This document shows, piece by piece, positions 29,768-45,450 of a stretch of 64,000 nt of DNA. The notes under the pieces are model-generated. The model did no database searches and was not told where the DNA came from. It worked only from the letters and a program-made list of their open reading frames with translations. The number at the start of each line of letters is the position of its first letter. Positions within the stretch are counted from its first letter, which is position 1. This stretch comes from Osmia lignaria lignaria. Taxonomy: Eukaryota; Arthropoda; Insecta; Hymenoptera; Megachilidae. The position numbers were made by a program, and so were the translations under genes. The stretch covers positions 1,922,001 to 1,986,000 of the forward strand of contig NC_135035.1 in the NCBI RefSeq assembly GCF_051020975.1. The letters are read 5' to 3'.

Positions 29768-32343
29768 ACTGATTCCTTCCCACAGATCAATGTACATTTA
29801 ACAACAACATCATTCATACTATATCTACATTGGATATAATGTAATATACTGATCCCTTCCCACAGATCAATGTACCTACATTTAATAACAATATCCTTAG
29901 TACTATATCCACATTACACATAATGTAATATACTGATTCCTTCCCACAGAACAATGTACATTTAATAACACCATCATTCATACTATATCTACACGAGGTA
30001 TAATGTAATATAGTGATTACATCCCACAGATCAATGTACATATAACAACAACATCATTCATACTATATCTACATTGGATATAATGTAATATACTTATCCC
30101 TTCCCACAGGTCAATGTACATATAATAGCATAATCGTTATTACTATATCTACATTAGGTATAATGTAATGTATTAACTACATCCTACAGATCATTGTACA
30201 TTTAATATCATCATTCATGCTATAGCTAAATTGGATATAATGTAATATACTGATTCCTTCCCACAGATCAATGTACATTTAATAACAACACTATTCATAC
30301 TATATCTACACTAGGTATAATGTAACGTGGTGATTACATCCCACAGATCAATGTACATTTAATAATATCATTCATACTATAACTACATTGGATATAATGT
30401 AATATACTGATCCCTTCCCACAGATCAAGGTATCTACATTTAATAACAATATCATTATTACTATATCTGCACTAGATATAATGCAATATACGGATTCCTT
30501 CCCACAGATCAATGTACATTTAATAACAACATCATTCATACTATAACTACATTGGATATAATGTAATATACTGATCCCTTCCCACAGATCAATGTACCTA
30601 CATTTAATAACAATATCATTAGTACTACGTCCACATTACATATAATGTAGTATACTGATTCCTTCTCTCAGATCAGTGTAGATTTAATAACAACATCCTT
30701 CATACTATATCAACACTAGGTATAATGTAATATACTGATCCCTTCCCACAGACCAAGGTGCCTACATTTAGTAACAATATCATTATTACTATATCTACAT
30801 TAGCTATAATGTAATATACTGATCCCTGCCCACCGGTCAATGTACATTTAATAACAACATCGTTCATACTATATCCACATTAGGTATAATGTAACATAGT
30901 GATTACATCCCACAGATCAATGTACACTTAAAAACAACATCATTCATACTATAACTACATTGGATATAATGTAATATACTGATCCCTTCCCACAGATCAA
31001 GGTATATACATTTAATAACAACATCATTATTACTATATCTACACTAGATATAATGCAATATACGGATTCCTTCCCACAGATCAATGTACATTTAATAACA
31101 ACATCATTCATACTATATCTGCATTGGATATAATGTAATATACTGATCCCTTCCCACAGGTCAATGTACATACAATAGCAAAATCGTTATTACTATATCT
31201 ACATTAGGTATAATGTAATGTATTTACTACATCCTACAGATCATTGTACATTTAATAACATCATTCATGCTATAGCTAAATTGGATATAATGTAATATAC
31301 TCACCCCTTCCCACAGATCAAGGTAGCTACATTTAATAACATTATCATTAATACTATATCTACATGAGATATAATGTTATATACTAATCCCTGCCCACAG
31401 ATCAATGTATATTTAATAGCGATATCATTATTACTATATCTACATTAGATATAATGTTATATACTGATCCCTGCCCACAGTCCAATGTACCTATACTTAA
31501 TAACAATATCATTAGTACTATATCCACATCATATATAATGTAATATACCGATTCCTTCCCACAGATCAACGTAGATTTAATAACATCATTCATACTATAT
31601 CAACACTAGGTATAATGTAATATAGTGATTACATCCCACAGATCAAGGTACATTTAATAACAACATCATTCATACTATATCTACATTGGATATAATGTAT
31701 TATACTGGTCCCTTCCCACAGATCAAGGTGCCTACATTTAATAACAATATCATTAGTACTACGTCCACATTACATATAATGTAGTATACTGATTCCTTCT
31801 CACAGATCAGTGTAGATTTAATAACAACATCCTTCATACTATATCAACACTAGGTATAATGTAATATACTGATCCCTTCCCACAGACCAAGGTGCCTACA
31901 TTTAGTAACAATATCATTATTACTATATCTACATTAGATATAATGTAATATCCTGATCCCTGCCCACCGGTCAATGTACATTTAATAACAACATCGTTCA
32001 TACTATATCCACATTAGGTATAATGTAATATAGTGATTACGTCCCACAGATCAATGTACCTACATTTAATAACATTATCATTAATACTATATCTACATGA
32101 GACATAATGATATATACTAATCCCTGCCCACAGATCAATGTATATTTAATAGCGATATCATTATTACTATATCTACATTAGATATAATGTTATATACTGA
32201 TCCCTGCCCACAGTTCATTGTACCTATACTTAATAACAATATCATTAGTTGTATATCCACATCATATATAATGTAATATACTGATCCCTTCCCACAGATC
32301 AACGTAGATTTAATAACAACATCATTCATACTATATCTACAAT

Positions 32344-35300
32344 GGATATAATGTAATATACTGATCCCTTCCCACAGATCAATGTACCTACATTTAATAA
32401 CAATATCCTTAGTACTGTATCCACATTACACATAATGTAATATACTGATTCCTTCCCACAGATCAATGTACATTTAATAACCACATTATTCATACTATAT
32501 CTACACTGGGGATAATGTAACATAGTGATTACATCCCGCAGATCAATGTACACTTAATAACAACATCATTCATACTATAACTACATTGGATATAATGTAA
32601 TATACTGATCCCTTCCCACAGATTAAGGTATCTACATTTAATAACAATATCATTATTACTATATCTACACTAGATATGATGCAATATACGGATTCCTTCC
32701 CACAGATCAATGTACATTTAATAACAACATCATTCATACTATATCTGCATTGGATATAATGTAATATACTGATCCCTTCCCACAGGTCAATGTACATACA
32801 ATAGCAAAATCGTTATTACTATATCTACATTAGCTATAATGTAATGTATTTACTACATCCTACAGATCATTGTACATTTAATAACATCATTCATGCTATA
32901 GCTAAATTGGATATAATGTAATATACTCACCCCTTCCCACAGATCAAGGTACCTACATTTAATAACAATATCATTATTACTACATCTACATTAGATATAA
33001 AATAATATACTTATCCCTGCCCACAGTTCAATGTACCTATATTTAATAATAATATCATTAGTACTATATCCACATCATATATAATGTAATATACTGATTC
33101 CTTCCCACAGATCAATGTACATTAACAACAACATCATTCATGCTATAGCTAAATTGGATATAATGTAATATACTGATCCCTGCCCACAGATCAATGTACC
33201 TATATTTAATAACAATATCATTAGTACTATATCCACATCACATATAATGTAATATACTGATCCCTGCCCACAGATCAATGTACCTATATTTAATAACAAT
33301 ATCATTAGTACTATATCCACATCACATATAATGTAATATACTGATTCCTTCCCACAGATCAATGTACATTTAACAACCGCATCATTCATACTATGTCTAC
33401 ATTGGATATAATGTAATATACTGTTCCCTTCCCACAGAGCAATGTACATACAATAGCAAAATCGTTATTACTATATCTACATTAGGTATAATGTAATGTA
33501 TTTACTACATCCTACAGATCATTGTACATTTAATAAGATCATTCATGCTATAGCTAAATTGGATATAATGTAATATACTCACCCCTTCCCACAGATCAAG
33601 GTAGCTACATTTAATAACATTATCATTAATACTATATCTACAAGAGACATAATGATATATACTAATCCCTGCCCACAGATCAATGTATATTTAATAGCGA
33701 TATCATTATTACTATATCTACATTAGATATAATGTTATATACTGATCCCTGCCCACAGTTCAATGTTCCTATACTTAATAACAATATCATTAGTACTATA
33801 TCCACATCATATATAATGTAATATACTGATTCCTTCCCACAGATCAACGTAGATTTAATAACAACATCATTCATACAATATCAACACTAGGTATAATGTA
33901 ATATAGTGATTACATCCCACAGATCAAGGTACATTTTATAACAACATCGTTCATACTATATCTACGGTGGATATAATGTAATATACTGATCCCTTCCCAC
34001 AGACCAAGGTGCCTACATTTAGTAACAATATCATTCATACTATATCAACACTAGGTATAATGTAATATAGTGATTACATCCCACAGATCAAGGTACATTT
34101 TATAACAACATCGTTCATACTATATCTACATTGGATATAATGTAATATAATGATCCCTTCCCACAGACCAAGGTGCCTACATTTAGTAACAATATCATTA
34201 TTACTATAACTACATTAGATATAATGTTATATACTGATCCCTGCCCACAGTCCATTGTACCTATACTTAATAACAATATCATTAGTTGTATATCCACATC
34301 ATATATAATGTAATATACTGATTCCTTCCCACAGATCAACGTAGATTTAATAACAACATCATTCATACTATATCTACAATGGATATAATGTAATATACTG
34401 ATCCCTTCCCACAGATCAATGTACCTACATTTAATAACAATATCCTTAGTACTGTATCCACATTACACATAATGTAATATACTGATTCCTTCCCACAGAT
34501 CAATGTACATTTAATAACAACATTATTCATACTATATCTACACTAGGGATAATGTAACATAGTGATTACATCCCGCAGATCAATGTACACTTAATAACAA
34601 CATCATTCATACTATAACTACATTGGATATAATGTAATATACTGATCCCTTCCCACAGATTAAGGTATCTACATTTAATAACAATATCATTATTACTATA
34701 TCTACACTAGATATGATGCAAAATACGGATTCCTTCCCACAGATCAATGTACATTTAATAACAACATCATTCATACTATATCTGCATTGGATATAATGTA
34801 ATATACTGATCCCTTCCCACAGGTCAATGTACATACAATAGCAAAATCGTTATTACTATATCTACATTAGCTATAATGTAATGTATTTACTACATCCTAC
34901 AGATCATTGTACATTTAATAACATCATTCATGCTATAGCTAAATTGGATATAATGTAATATACTCACCCCTTCCCACAGATCAAGGTACCTACATTTAAT
35001 AACAATATCATTATTACTACATCTACATTAGATATAAAGTAATATACTTATCCCTGCCCACAGTTCAATGTACCTATATTTAATAATAATATCATTAGTA
35101 CTATATCCACATCATATATAATGTAATATACTGATTCCTTCCCACAGATCAATGTACATTAACAACAACATCATTCATGCTATAGCTAAATTGGATATAA
35201 TGTAATATACTGATCCCTGCCCACAGATCAATGTAGCTATATTTAATAACAATATCATTAGTACTATATCCACATCACATATAATGTAATATACTGATCC

Positions 35301-36417
35301 CTGCCCACAGATCAATGTACCTATATTTAATAACAATATCATTAGTACTATATCCACATCACATATAATGTAATATACTGATTCCTTCCCACAGATCAAT
35401 GTACATTTAACAACCGCATCATTCATACTATGTCTACATTGGATATAATGTAATATACTGTTCCCTTCCCACAGAGCAATGTACATACAATAGCAAAATC
35501 GTTATTACTATATCTACATTAGGTATAATGTAATGTATTTACTACATCCTACAGATCATTGTACATTTAATAAGATCATTCATGCTATAGCTAAATTGGA
35601 TATAATGTAATATACTCACCCCTTCCCACAGATCAAGGTAGCTACATTTAATAACATTATCATTAATACTATATCTACATGAGACATAATGATATATACT
35701 AATCCCTGCCCACAGATCAATGTATATTTAATAGCGATATCATTATTACTATATCTACATTAGATATAATGTTATATACTGTTCCCTGCCCACAGTTCAA
35801 TGTTCCTATACTTAATAACAATATCATTAGTACTATATCCACATCATATATAATGTAATATACTGATTCCTTCCCACAGATCAACGTAGATTTAATAACA
35901 ACATCATTCATACAATATCAACACTAGGTATAATGTAATATAGTGATTACATCCCACAGATCAAGGTACATTTTATAACAACATCGTTCATACTATATCT
36001 ACGGTGGATATAATGTAATATACTGATCCCTTCCCACAGACCAAGGTGCCTACATTTAGTAACAATATCATTCATACTATATCAACACTAGGTATAATGT
36101 AATATAGTGATTACATCCCACAGATCAAGGTACATTTTATAACAACATCGTTCATACTATATCTACATTGGATATAATGTAATATAATGATCCCTTCCCA
36201 CAGACCAAGGTGCCTACATTTAGTAACAATATCATTATTACTATAACTACATTAGATATAATGTTATATACTGATCCCTGCCCACAGTTCATTGTACCTA
36301 TACTTAATAACAATATCATTAGTTGTATATCCACATCATATATAATGTAATATACTGATTCCTTCCCACAGATCAACGTAGATTTAATAACAACATCATT
36401 CATACTATATCTACAAT
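32344..36417. repeat. 2,037-bp higher-order repeat, two tandem copies
   Basis: The landmark CAATGGATATAATG repeats with GGATATAATG starting at 32,344, 34,381 and 36,418, a constant 2,037-bp spacing. Both copies share private changes, such as TTAGCTATAATGTAATG, CATTTAACAACCGCATC, TACTGTTCCC, ATTAGTTGTATATCC and CTACGGTGGATATAATG. The second copy has small changes of its own, such as GTAGCTATATT at about 35,233 and CTGTTCCCTGCC at about 35,780. The third landmark starts a different string of monomers, so the unit is duplicated only once. Confidence 0.92.
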
Positions 36418-37852
36418 GGATATAATGTAATATACTGATCCCTGCCCACAGATCAATGTACCTACATTTAATAACAATATCATTAGTACTATATCTACAT
36501 TAGATATAATGTAATATACTGATGGCTGCCCACAGTTCAATGTAACTATATTTAATAACAATATCATTAGTACTATATCCACATCATATATAATGTAATA
36601 TACTGATTCCTTCCCACAGATCAATGTACATTTAACAACCGCATCATTCATACTATGTCTACATTGGATATAATGTAATATACTGTTCCCTTCCCACAGA
36701 TCAATGTACATATAATAACAATATCATTATTACTATAACTACACTAGATATAATGTAATATACTGATTCCTTCCCTCAGATCAATGTACATTTAATATCG
36801 ATATCATTATTACTATTTCTACATTAGATATAATGTAATATACTGATCCCTTCCCACAGATCAATGTACCTACATTTAATAACAATACCATTAGTACTAC
36901 GTCCACATTACATATAATGTAGTATACTGATTCCTTCTCTCAGATCAGTGTAGATTTAATAACAACATCCTTCATACTATATCAACACTAGGTATAATGT
37001 AATATACTGATCCCTTCCCACAGACCAAGGTGCCTACATTTAGTAACAATATCATTATTACTGTATCTACATTAGATATAATGTAATATACTGATCCCTG
37101 CCCGCCGGTCAATGTACATTTAATAACAACATCGTTCATACTATATCCACATTAGGTATAATGTAATATAGTGATTACGTCCGACAGATCAATGTACCTA
37201 CATTTAATAACAATATCCTTAGTACTATATCCACATTACACCTAATGTAATATACTGATTCCTTCCCACAGATCAATGTACATTTAACAACAACATCATT
37301 CATACTATATCTACATTGGATATAATGTAATATACTGGTCCCTTCCCACAGATCAATGTACCCACATTTAATAACAATATCATTAGTGCTACGTCCACAT
37401 TACATATAATGTAGTATACTGATTCCTTCTCACAGATCAGTGTAGATTTAATAACACCATCATTCATACTATATCTACACGAGGTATAATGTAATATAGT
37501 GATTACATCCCACAGATCAATGTACATATAACAACAACATCATTCATACTATATCTACATTGGATATAATGTAATATACTGATCCCTTCCCACAGGTCAA
37601 TGTACATTAACAACAACATCATTCATGCTGTAGCTAAATTGGATATAATGTAATATACTGATCCCTGCCCACAGATCAATGTACGTACATTTAATAACAA
37701 TATCATTAGTACTATATCTACATTAGATATAATGTAATATACTGATCCCTGCCCACAGTTCAATGTAACTATATTTAAAAACAATATCATTAGTACTTTA
37801 TCCACATCATATATAATGTAATGTACTGATTCCTTCCCACAGATCAATGTAC

Positions 37853-37990
37853 ATATAATAGCAATATCGTTATTACTATATCTACGTCGGTTATAACGAA
37901 ATGTACTGATTCCTTCCCAAGGATCAATGTACATATAATCGCAATATCATTATTAGTTACTATATCTACATCGGTTGTAACGCAATATAA
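37853..37990. repeat. CG-containing cassette lacking one short unit
   Basis: Here TTATTACTATATC runs directly into TACGTCGGTTATAACG. In the full cassette (6,057 onward) a 50-bp unit containing CAGATATGTAATATAC lies between these two points. The difference is one short monomer, gained or lost precisely at a repeat boundary. Confidence 0.75.
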
Positions 37991-40900
37991 TGATTCCTTC
38001 CCACAGATCAATGTACATTTAATAGCAATATCATTAGTACTATATCTACATTAGATATAAAGTAATATACTGATCCCTGCCCACAGTTCAATGTACCCAT
38101 ATTTAATAATAATATCATTAGTACTATATCCACATCATATATAATGTAATATACTGATTCCTTCCCACAGATCAATGTACATTAACAACAACATCATTCA
38201 TGCTATAGCTAAATTGGATATAATGTAATATACTGATCCCTGCCCACAGATCAATGTACCTACATTTAATAACAATATCATTAGTACTATATCTACATTA
38301 GATATAATGTAATATGCTGATCCCTGCCCACAGGTCAATGTACCTACATTTAGTAACAATATCATTATTACTATATCTACATTAGATATAATGTAATATA
38401 CTGATCCCTGCCCACCGGTCAATGTACATTTAATAACAACATCGTTCATACTATATCCACATTAGGTATAATGTAATATAGTGATTACGTCCCACAGATC
38501 AATGTACCTACATTTAATAACAATATCCTTAGTACTATATCCACATTACACATAATGTAATATACTGATTCCTTCCCACAGATCAATGTACATTTAACAA
38601 CAACATCATTCGTACTATATCTACATTGGATATAATGTAATATACTGATCCCTTCCCATACGTCAATGTACATATAATAGCAAAATCGTTATTACTATAT
38701 CTACATTAGGTATAATGTAATATACTGATCCCTGCTCACAGATCAATGTACCTATATTTAATAACAATATCCTTAGTACTATATCCACATTACACATAAT
38801 GTAATATACTGATTCCTTCCCACAGATCAATGTACATTTAATAACAACAGCATTCATACTATATCAACACTAGGTATAATGTAATATAGTGATTACATCC
38901 CACAGATCAAGGTACATTCAATATCGATATCATTATTACTGTATCTACATTAGATAAAATGTAATATACTGATTCCTTCCCACAGATCAATGTACATTTA
39001 ACAACAACATCATTCATACTATATCTACATTGGATATAATGTAATATACTGATCCCTTCCCACAGATCAATGTACCTACATTTAATAACAATATCCTTAG
39101 TACTATATCCACATTACACATAATGTAATATACTGATTCCTTCCCACAGAACAATGTACATTTAATAACACCATCATTCATACTATATCTACACGAGGTA
39201 TAATGTAATATAGTGATTACATCCCACAGATCAATGTACATATAACAACAACATCATTCATACTATATCTACATTGGATATAATGTAATATACTTATCCC
39301 TTCCCACAGGTCAATGTACATATAATAGCATAATCGTTATTACTATATCTACACTAGGTATAATGTAACGTGGTGATTACATCCCACAGATCAATGTACA
39401 TTTAATAATATCATTCATACTATAACTACATTGGATATAATGTAATATACTGATCCCTTCCCACAGATCAAGGTATCTACATTTAATAACAATATCATTA
39501 TTACTATATCTGCACTAGATATAATGCAATATACGGATTCCTTCCCACAGATCAATGTACATTTAATAACAACATCATTCATACTATAACTACATTGGAT
39601 ATAATGTAATATACTGATCCCTTCCCACAGATCAATGTACCTACATTTAATAACAATATCATTAGTACTACGTCCACATTACATATAATGTAGTATACTG
39701 ATTCCTTCTCTCAGATCAGTGTAGATTTAATAACAACATCCTTCATACTATATCAACACTAGGTATAATGTAATATACTGATCCCTTCCCACAGACCAAG
39801 GTGCCTACATTTAGTAACAATATCATTATTACTATATCTACATTAGATATAATGTAATATACTGATCCCTGCCCACCGGTCAATGTACATTTAATAACAA
39901 CATCGTTCATACTATATCCACATTAGGTATAATGTAATATAGTGATTACGTCCCACAGATCAATGTACCTACATTTAACAACAATATCCTTAGTACTATA
40001 TCCACATTACACATAATGTAATATACTGATTCCTTCCCACAGATCAATGTACATTTAACAACAACATCATTCGTACTATATCTACATTGGATATAATGTA
40101 ATATACTGATCCCTTCCCACAGATCAATGTACCTACATTTAATAACAATATCCTTAGTACTATATCCACATTACACATAATGTAATATACTGATTCCTTC
40201 CCACAGAACAATGTACATTTAATAACACCATCATTCATACTATATCTACACGAGGTATAATGTAATATAGTGATTACATCCCACAGATCAATGTACATAT
40301 AACAACAACATCATTCATACTATATCTACATTGGATATAATGTAATATACTGATCCCTTCCCACAGGTCAATGTACATATAATAGTATAATTGTTATTAC
40401 TATATCTACATTAGGTATAATGTAATGTATTTACTACATCCTACAGATCATTGTACATTTAATAACATCATTCATGCTATAGCTAAATTAGCTATAATGT
40501 AATATACTCACCCCTTCCCACAGATCAAGATACCTACATTTAATAACAATATCATTATTACTACAACTACATTAGATATAAAGTAATATACTGATCCCTG
40601 CCCACAGTTCAATGTACCTATATTTAATAATAATATCATTAGTACTATATCCACATCATATATAATGTAATATACTGATTCCTTCCCACAGATCAATGTA
40701 CATTAACAACAACATCATTCATGCTATAGCTAAATTGGATATAATGTAATATACTGATCCCTGCCCACCGGTCAATGTACATTTAATAACAACATCGTTC
40801 ATACTATATCCACATTAGGTATAATGTAATATAGTGATTACGTCCCACAGATCAATGTACCTACATTTAATAACAATATCCGTAGTACTATATCCACATT

Positions 40901-42699
40901 ACACATAATGTAATATACTGATTCCTTCCCACAGATCAATGTACATTGAACAACAACATCATTCATACTATATCTACAATGGATATAATGTAATATACTG
41001 ATCCCTTCCCACAGATCAATGTACCTACATTTGATAACAATATCCTTAGTACTGTATCCACATTACACATAATGTAATATACTGATTCCTTCCCACAGAA
41101 CAATGTACATTTAATAACCCCATCATTCATACTATATCTACACGAGGTATAATGTAATATAGTGATTACATCCCCCAGATCAATGTACATATAACAACAA
41201 CATCATTCATACTATATCTACATTGGATATAATGTAATATACTGATTCCTTCCCACAGATCAATGTACATTTAACAACAACATCATTCATACTATATCTA
41301 CATTGGATATAATGTAATATACTGGTCCCTTCCCACAGATCAATGTACCCACATTTAATAACAATATCATTAGTGCTACGGCCACATTACATATAATGTA
41401 GTATACTGATTCCTTCTCACAGATCAGTGTAGATTTAATAACACCATCATTCATACTATATCTACACGAGGTATAATGTAATATAGTGATTACATCCCAC
41501 AGATCAATGTACATATAACAACATCATTCATACTATATCTACATTGGATATAATGTAATATACTGATCCCTTCCCACAGGTCAATGTACATATAATAGCA
41601 TAATCGTTATTACTATATCTACATTAGGTATAATGTAATGTATTAACTACATCCTACCGATCATTGTACATTTAATAACATCATTCATGCTATAGCTAAA
41701 TTGGGTAAGATGTAATATACTGATCCTTTCCCACAGATCAAGGTAGCTACATTTAATAACAATATCATTATTACTACATCTATATTAGATATAAAATAAT
41801 ATACTGATCCCTGCCCACAGTTCAATGTACCTATATTTAATAATAATATCATTAGTACTATATCCACATCATATATAATGAAATATACTGATTCCTTCCC
41901 ACAGATCAATGTACATTAACAACAACATCATTCATGCTGTAGCTAAATTGGATATAATGTAATATACTGATCCCTGCCCACAGATCAATGTACGTACATT
42001 TAATAACAATATCATTAGTACTATATCTACATTAGATATAATGTAATATACTGATCCCTGCCCACAGTTCAATGTAACTATATTTAAAAACAATATCATT
42101 AGTACTATATCCACATCATATATAATGTAATGTACTGATTCCTTCCCACAGATCAATGTACATATAATAGCAATATCGTTATTACTATATCAACATCAGG
42201 TATGTAATATACATTTAAAAACAAATCATTATTACTATATCTACGTCGGTTATAACGAAATATACTGATTCCTTCCCACAGATCAATGTACATTAACAAC
42301 AACATCATTCATGCTGTAGCTAAATTGGATATAATGTAATATACTGATTGCTACCCACAGATCAAAGTACATTTAATAACAATATCATTAGCACTATATC
42401 TACATTCGATATATTGTAATATACTGATTCATTCCCACAGATCAATGTATATTTAATAACAATATCATTATCACTATGTCTACATTAGATATAATGTCAT
42501 TTATACATTCATTCCCACAGAACAATGTACATTTAATAACAATATCATTAGCACTATATCTACATGCGATATAATGTAATATACTGATTCATTCCCACAG
42601 ATCGATGTACATTTAATCACAATATCATTATTACCATAACTACATTAGATATAATGTAATATATTGATTCCTTCCGACTGATCAATGAACATTTAATAA

Positions 42700-42965
42700 C
42701 AATATCATTGGTACTATATCTACATTCGATATGTAATGTACATTTAATAACAATATCCGTATTGCCATATTTACATTAGATATAATGTAATATACTGATT
42801 CATTCCCACAGATCAATGTACATTTAATAACAACATCATACACACTATATCTACACTGGATATAATGTAATATACTGATTACTTCCCACAGATCAGTGTA
42901 CATATAATAGGAATATCTCTATTACTATATCTACATCGGTTATAATGAAATATAGTGATTACTTC
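42700..42965. repeat. Domain-B segment partly repeated near 44,190-44,360
   Basis: The short-unit join TTCGATATGTAATGTAC, the rare CAATATCCGTATT, and the ACATATAATAGGAATATCTC monomer occur in the same order near 44,190-44,345. The later copy lacks the monomer that carries AACATCATACACAC. This is a duplication followed by a loss or gain of one unit. Confidence 0.7.
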
Positions 42966-43549
42966 CCACAGATCAATGTACGTTTAATAACAATATCATT
43001 AGTACTTTATCTACATTAGATATAATGTAATATACTAATACCTTCCCACAGATAAATGTACATTTTAATAACAACATCAATCATACTATATCTACATCGG
43101 TTATAATGTAATATAGTGATTACTTCCCACAGATCAATGTACATTTAATAACAATATCATTAGGACTATATAAACATTACATATAATGTAATATACTGAT
43201 TCCTTCCCACAGATAAATGTACATTTTAATAACAACATCAATCATACTATATCCACATCGATTATAACGTAATATACTGATTCCTTCGCACAGATCAATG
43301 TACATTTAATACCAATATCATTAGTACTATATCTACATTCGCTATAATGTAATATACTGATTCCTTCCCACAGATCAATGTACATTTAACAACAATACAA
43401 TTAGTACTATACCTACATTAAATTTGTAATGTACATTTAATAACAATATTATTATTACCATATCTACATTAGATATAATGTAATATACTGATTCCTTCCC
43501 ACAGATCAATGTACAGTTAATAACAGTATCATTATTTCTATATCTACAT

Positions 43550-44160
43550 TAGATATGTAATGTACAATTAATAACAATATTATTATTATCATATCAACAT
43601 TAGATATAATGTAATATACTGATTACTACCGACAGATCAATGTAAATTTAATAACAATATCATTAACACATATCTACATTCGATATAACGTAATATACTG
43701 ATTCATTCCCGCAGATCAATGTACATTTAATAACAATAACATTATTACTATATGTACAATATATATAATGTCATGTACAGATTCATTCAAACAGATCAAT
43801 GTACATTTAATCACAATATCATTAGTACTATATCTACATTCGATATAATGTAATATACTGATTCATTCCCACAGATCAATGTACATTTAACAACAATATC
43901 ATTTTTACTATTTGTACAGTAGATATAATGTCATATTCGGATTCATTCCCGCAGATCAAAGTACATTTAATAACAATATCATTAGTACTACATCTACATT
44001 CGATATAATGTAATATACTGATTCCTTCCCACAGATCAATGTACATTTGATAGCAATATCATTATTACTACATCCACATTATATATGTAATGTACATTTA
44101 ATATGAATATCATTGGTACTATATCTACATTCGATATAATGTAATATACTGATACCTTCC
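43550..44160. repeat. Segment repeated 2,509 bp downstream (46,059-46,669)
   Basis: TGTACAATTA occurs at 43,561 and 46,070, and TGTACATTTA of the TATGAATATC monomer at 44,091 and 46,600, both 2,509 bp apart. Between them the copies share many odd variants: CGACAGATCAATGTAAATT, ATCATTAACACATATC, GTACAATATATATAATGTC, TCATTCAAACAGATC and TTTTTACTATTTGTAC. The edges fall where CTGATACCTTCC meets CTGATTCATTCC. Confidence 0.9.
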
Positions 44161-44697
44161 CACAGATCAATGTACATTTAATAACAATATCATTGGTACT
44201 ATATCTACATTCGATATGTAATGTACATTTAATAACAATATCCGTATTACCATATTTACATTAGATATAATGTAATATACTGATTACTTCCCACAGATCA
44301 GTGTACATATAATAGGAATATCTCTATTACTATATCTACATCGGTTATAATGTAATATAGTGATTACTTCCCACAGATCAATGTACATTCAATAACAATA
44401 TCATTGGTACTATATCTACATTCGACATAATGTAATATAATGATTCATTCCCACAGATCAATCTACATTTAATAACAATATCATTATTACCATCTCTACA
44501 TTAGATATAATGTCATTTACAAATTCAGTCCCACAGATCAATGTACATTTAATAAGAATATCATTGGTACTATATCTACATTCGGTATAATGTAATATAC
44601 TGATTCATTCCCACAGAACAATGCACATTTAATAACAATATCATTAGTACTATATCTACATTAGATATAATGACATATACAGATTCATTCCCACAGA

Positions 44698-45450
44698 TCA
44701 ATGTATATTTAATACCAATATCATTAGTACTATACCAACATTATATATGTAATGTAGATTTAATAACAATATCATTATTATCATATCTACATTAGATATA
44801 ATGTAATATACCGATTCCTTCCCATAGGTCAATGTACATCTAATACCAATATCATTAGTACTATATCTACATTCGACATAATGTAATATACTGATTCCTT
44901 CCCACAGATCAATGTACATTTGATAACAATATCATTAGTACTATATCTACATTCGATATAATGTTATATACTGATTCATTCCCACAGAACAATGTACATT
45001 TAATACCAATATCATTAGTACTATACCTACATTATATATGTAATGTAGATTTAATAACAATATCATTATTACCATATCTACATTAGATATAATGTATTAT
45101 ACCGATTCCTTCCCATAGATCAATGTACATCTAATACCAATATCATTAGTACCATATCTACATTCGACATAATGTAATATACTGATTCCTCCCGACAGAT
45201 CAATGTTCATTTGATAACAATATCATTAGTACTATATCTACATTGGATATAATGTTATATACTGATTCATTCCCACAGATCAATGTACATTTAATACCAA
45301 TATCATTAGTACTATACCTATATTTTATATGTAATGTAGATTGAATAACAATATCATTATTACCATATCTACCTTAGATATAATGTAATATACCGATTCA
45401 TTCCCACAGATCAATGTACATTTAATAACAGTATCATTAGTACTATACCT
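44698..45450. repeat. 291-bp higher-order repeat (80+51+80+80)
   Basis: The marker CCGATTC follows the GTAATGTAGATTTAATAAC short unit at 44,811, 45,102 and 45,393, two exact 291-bp steps. Two copies are full (from 44,698 and 44,989) and a third is partial (from 45,280, diverging near 45,450). Each full copy has one 51-bp unit and three 80-bp units. This is the clearest regular higher-order repeat in domain B. Confidence 0.88.

Larger units (their letters stand above)
1..42338. repeat. 80/84-bp satellite array, homogenised left part (domain A)
   Basis: This is an unbroken head-to-tail satellite. Counting from one AATATACTGAT to the next gives units of 84 bp (1-84), 80 bp (85-164), 84 bp (165-248), 80 bp (249-328) and 80 bp (329-408). 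Recurring elements of each monomer are ATACTGATtCCTTCCCACAG, GATCAATGTAC, ATTTAATAACAA, CTATATCTACATT and GGATATAATGT. The 84-bp form carries four extra bases in the box after AATGTAC. A 77-bp form (for example 1305-1381) lacks three bases of AACAACATC, and a 79-bp form has TACATTAAC in place of TACATTTAAC. Neighbouring monomers differ, but whole strings of monomers recur kilobases away nearly unchanged, which shows higher-order duplication. I see no gene in this stretch. It could be pericentromeric, centromeric or subtelomeric heterochromatin; the sequence alone does not say which. Confidence 0.97.
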
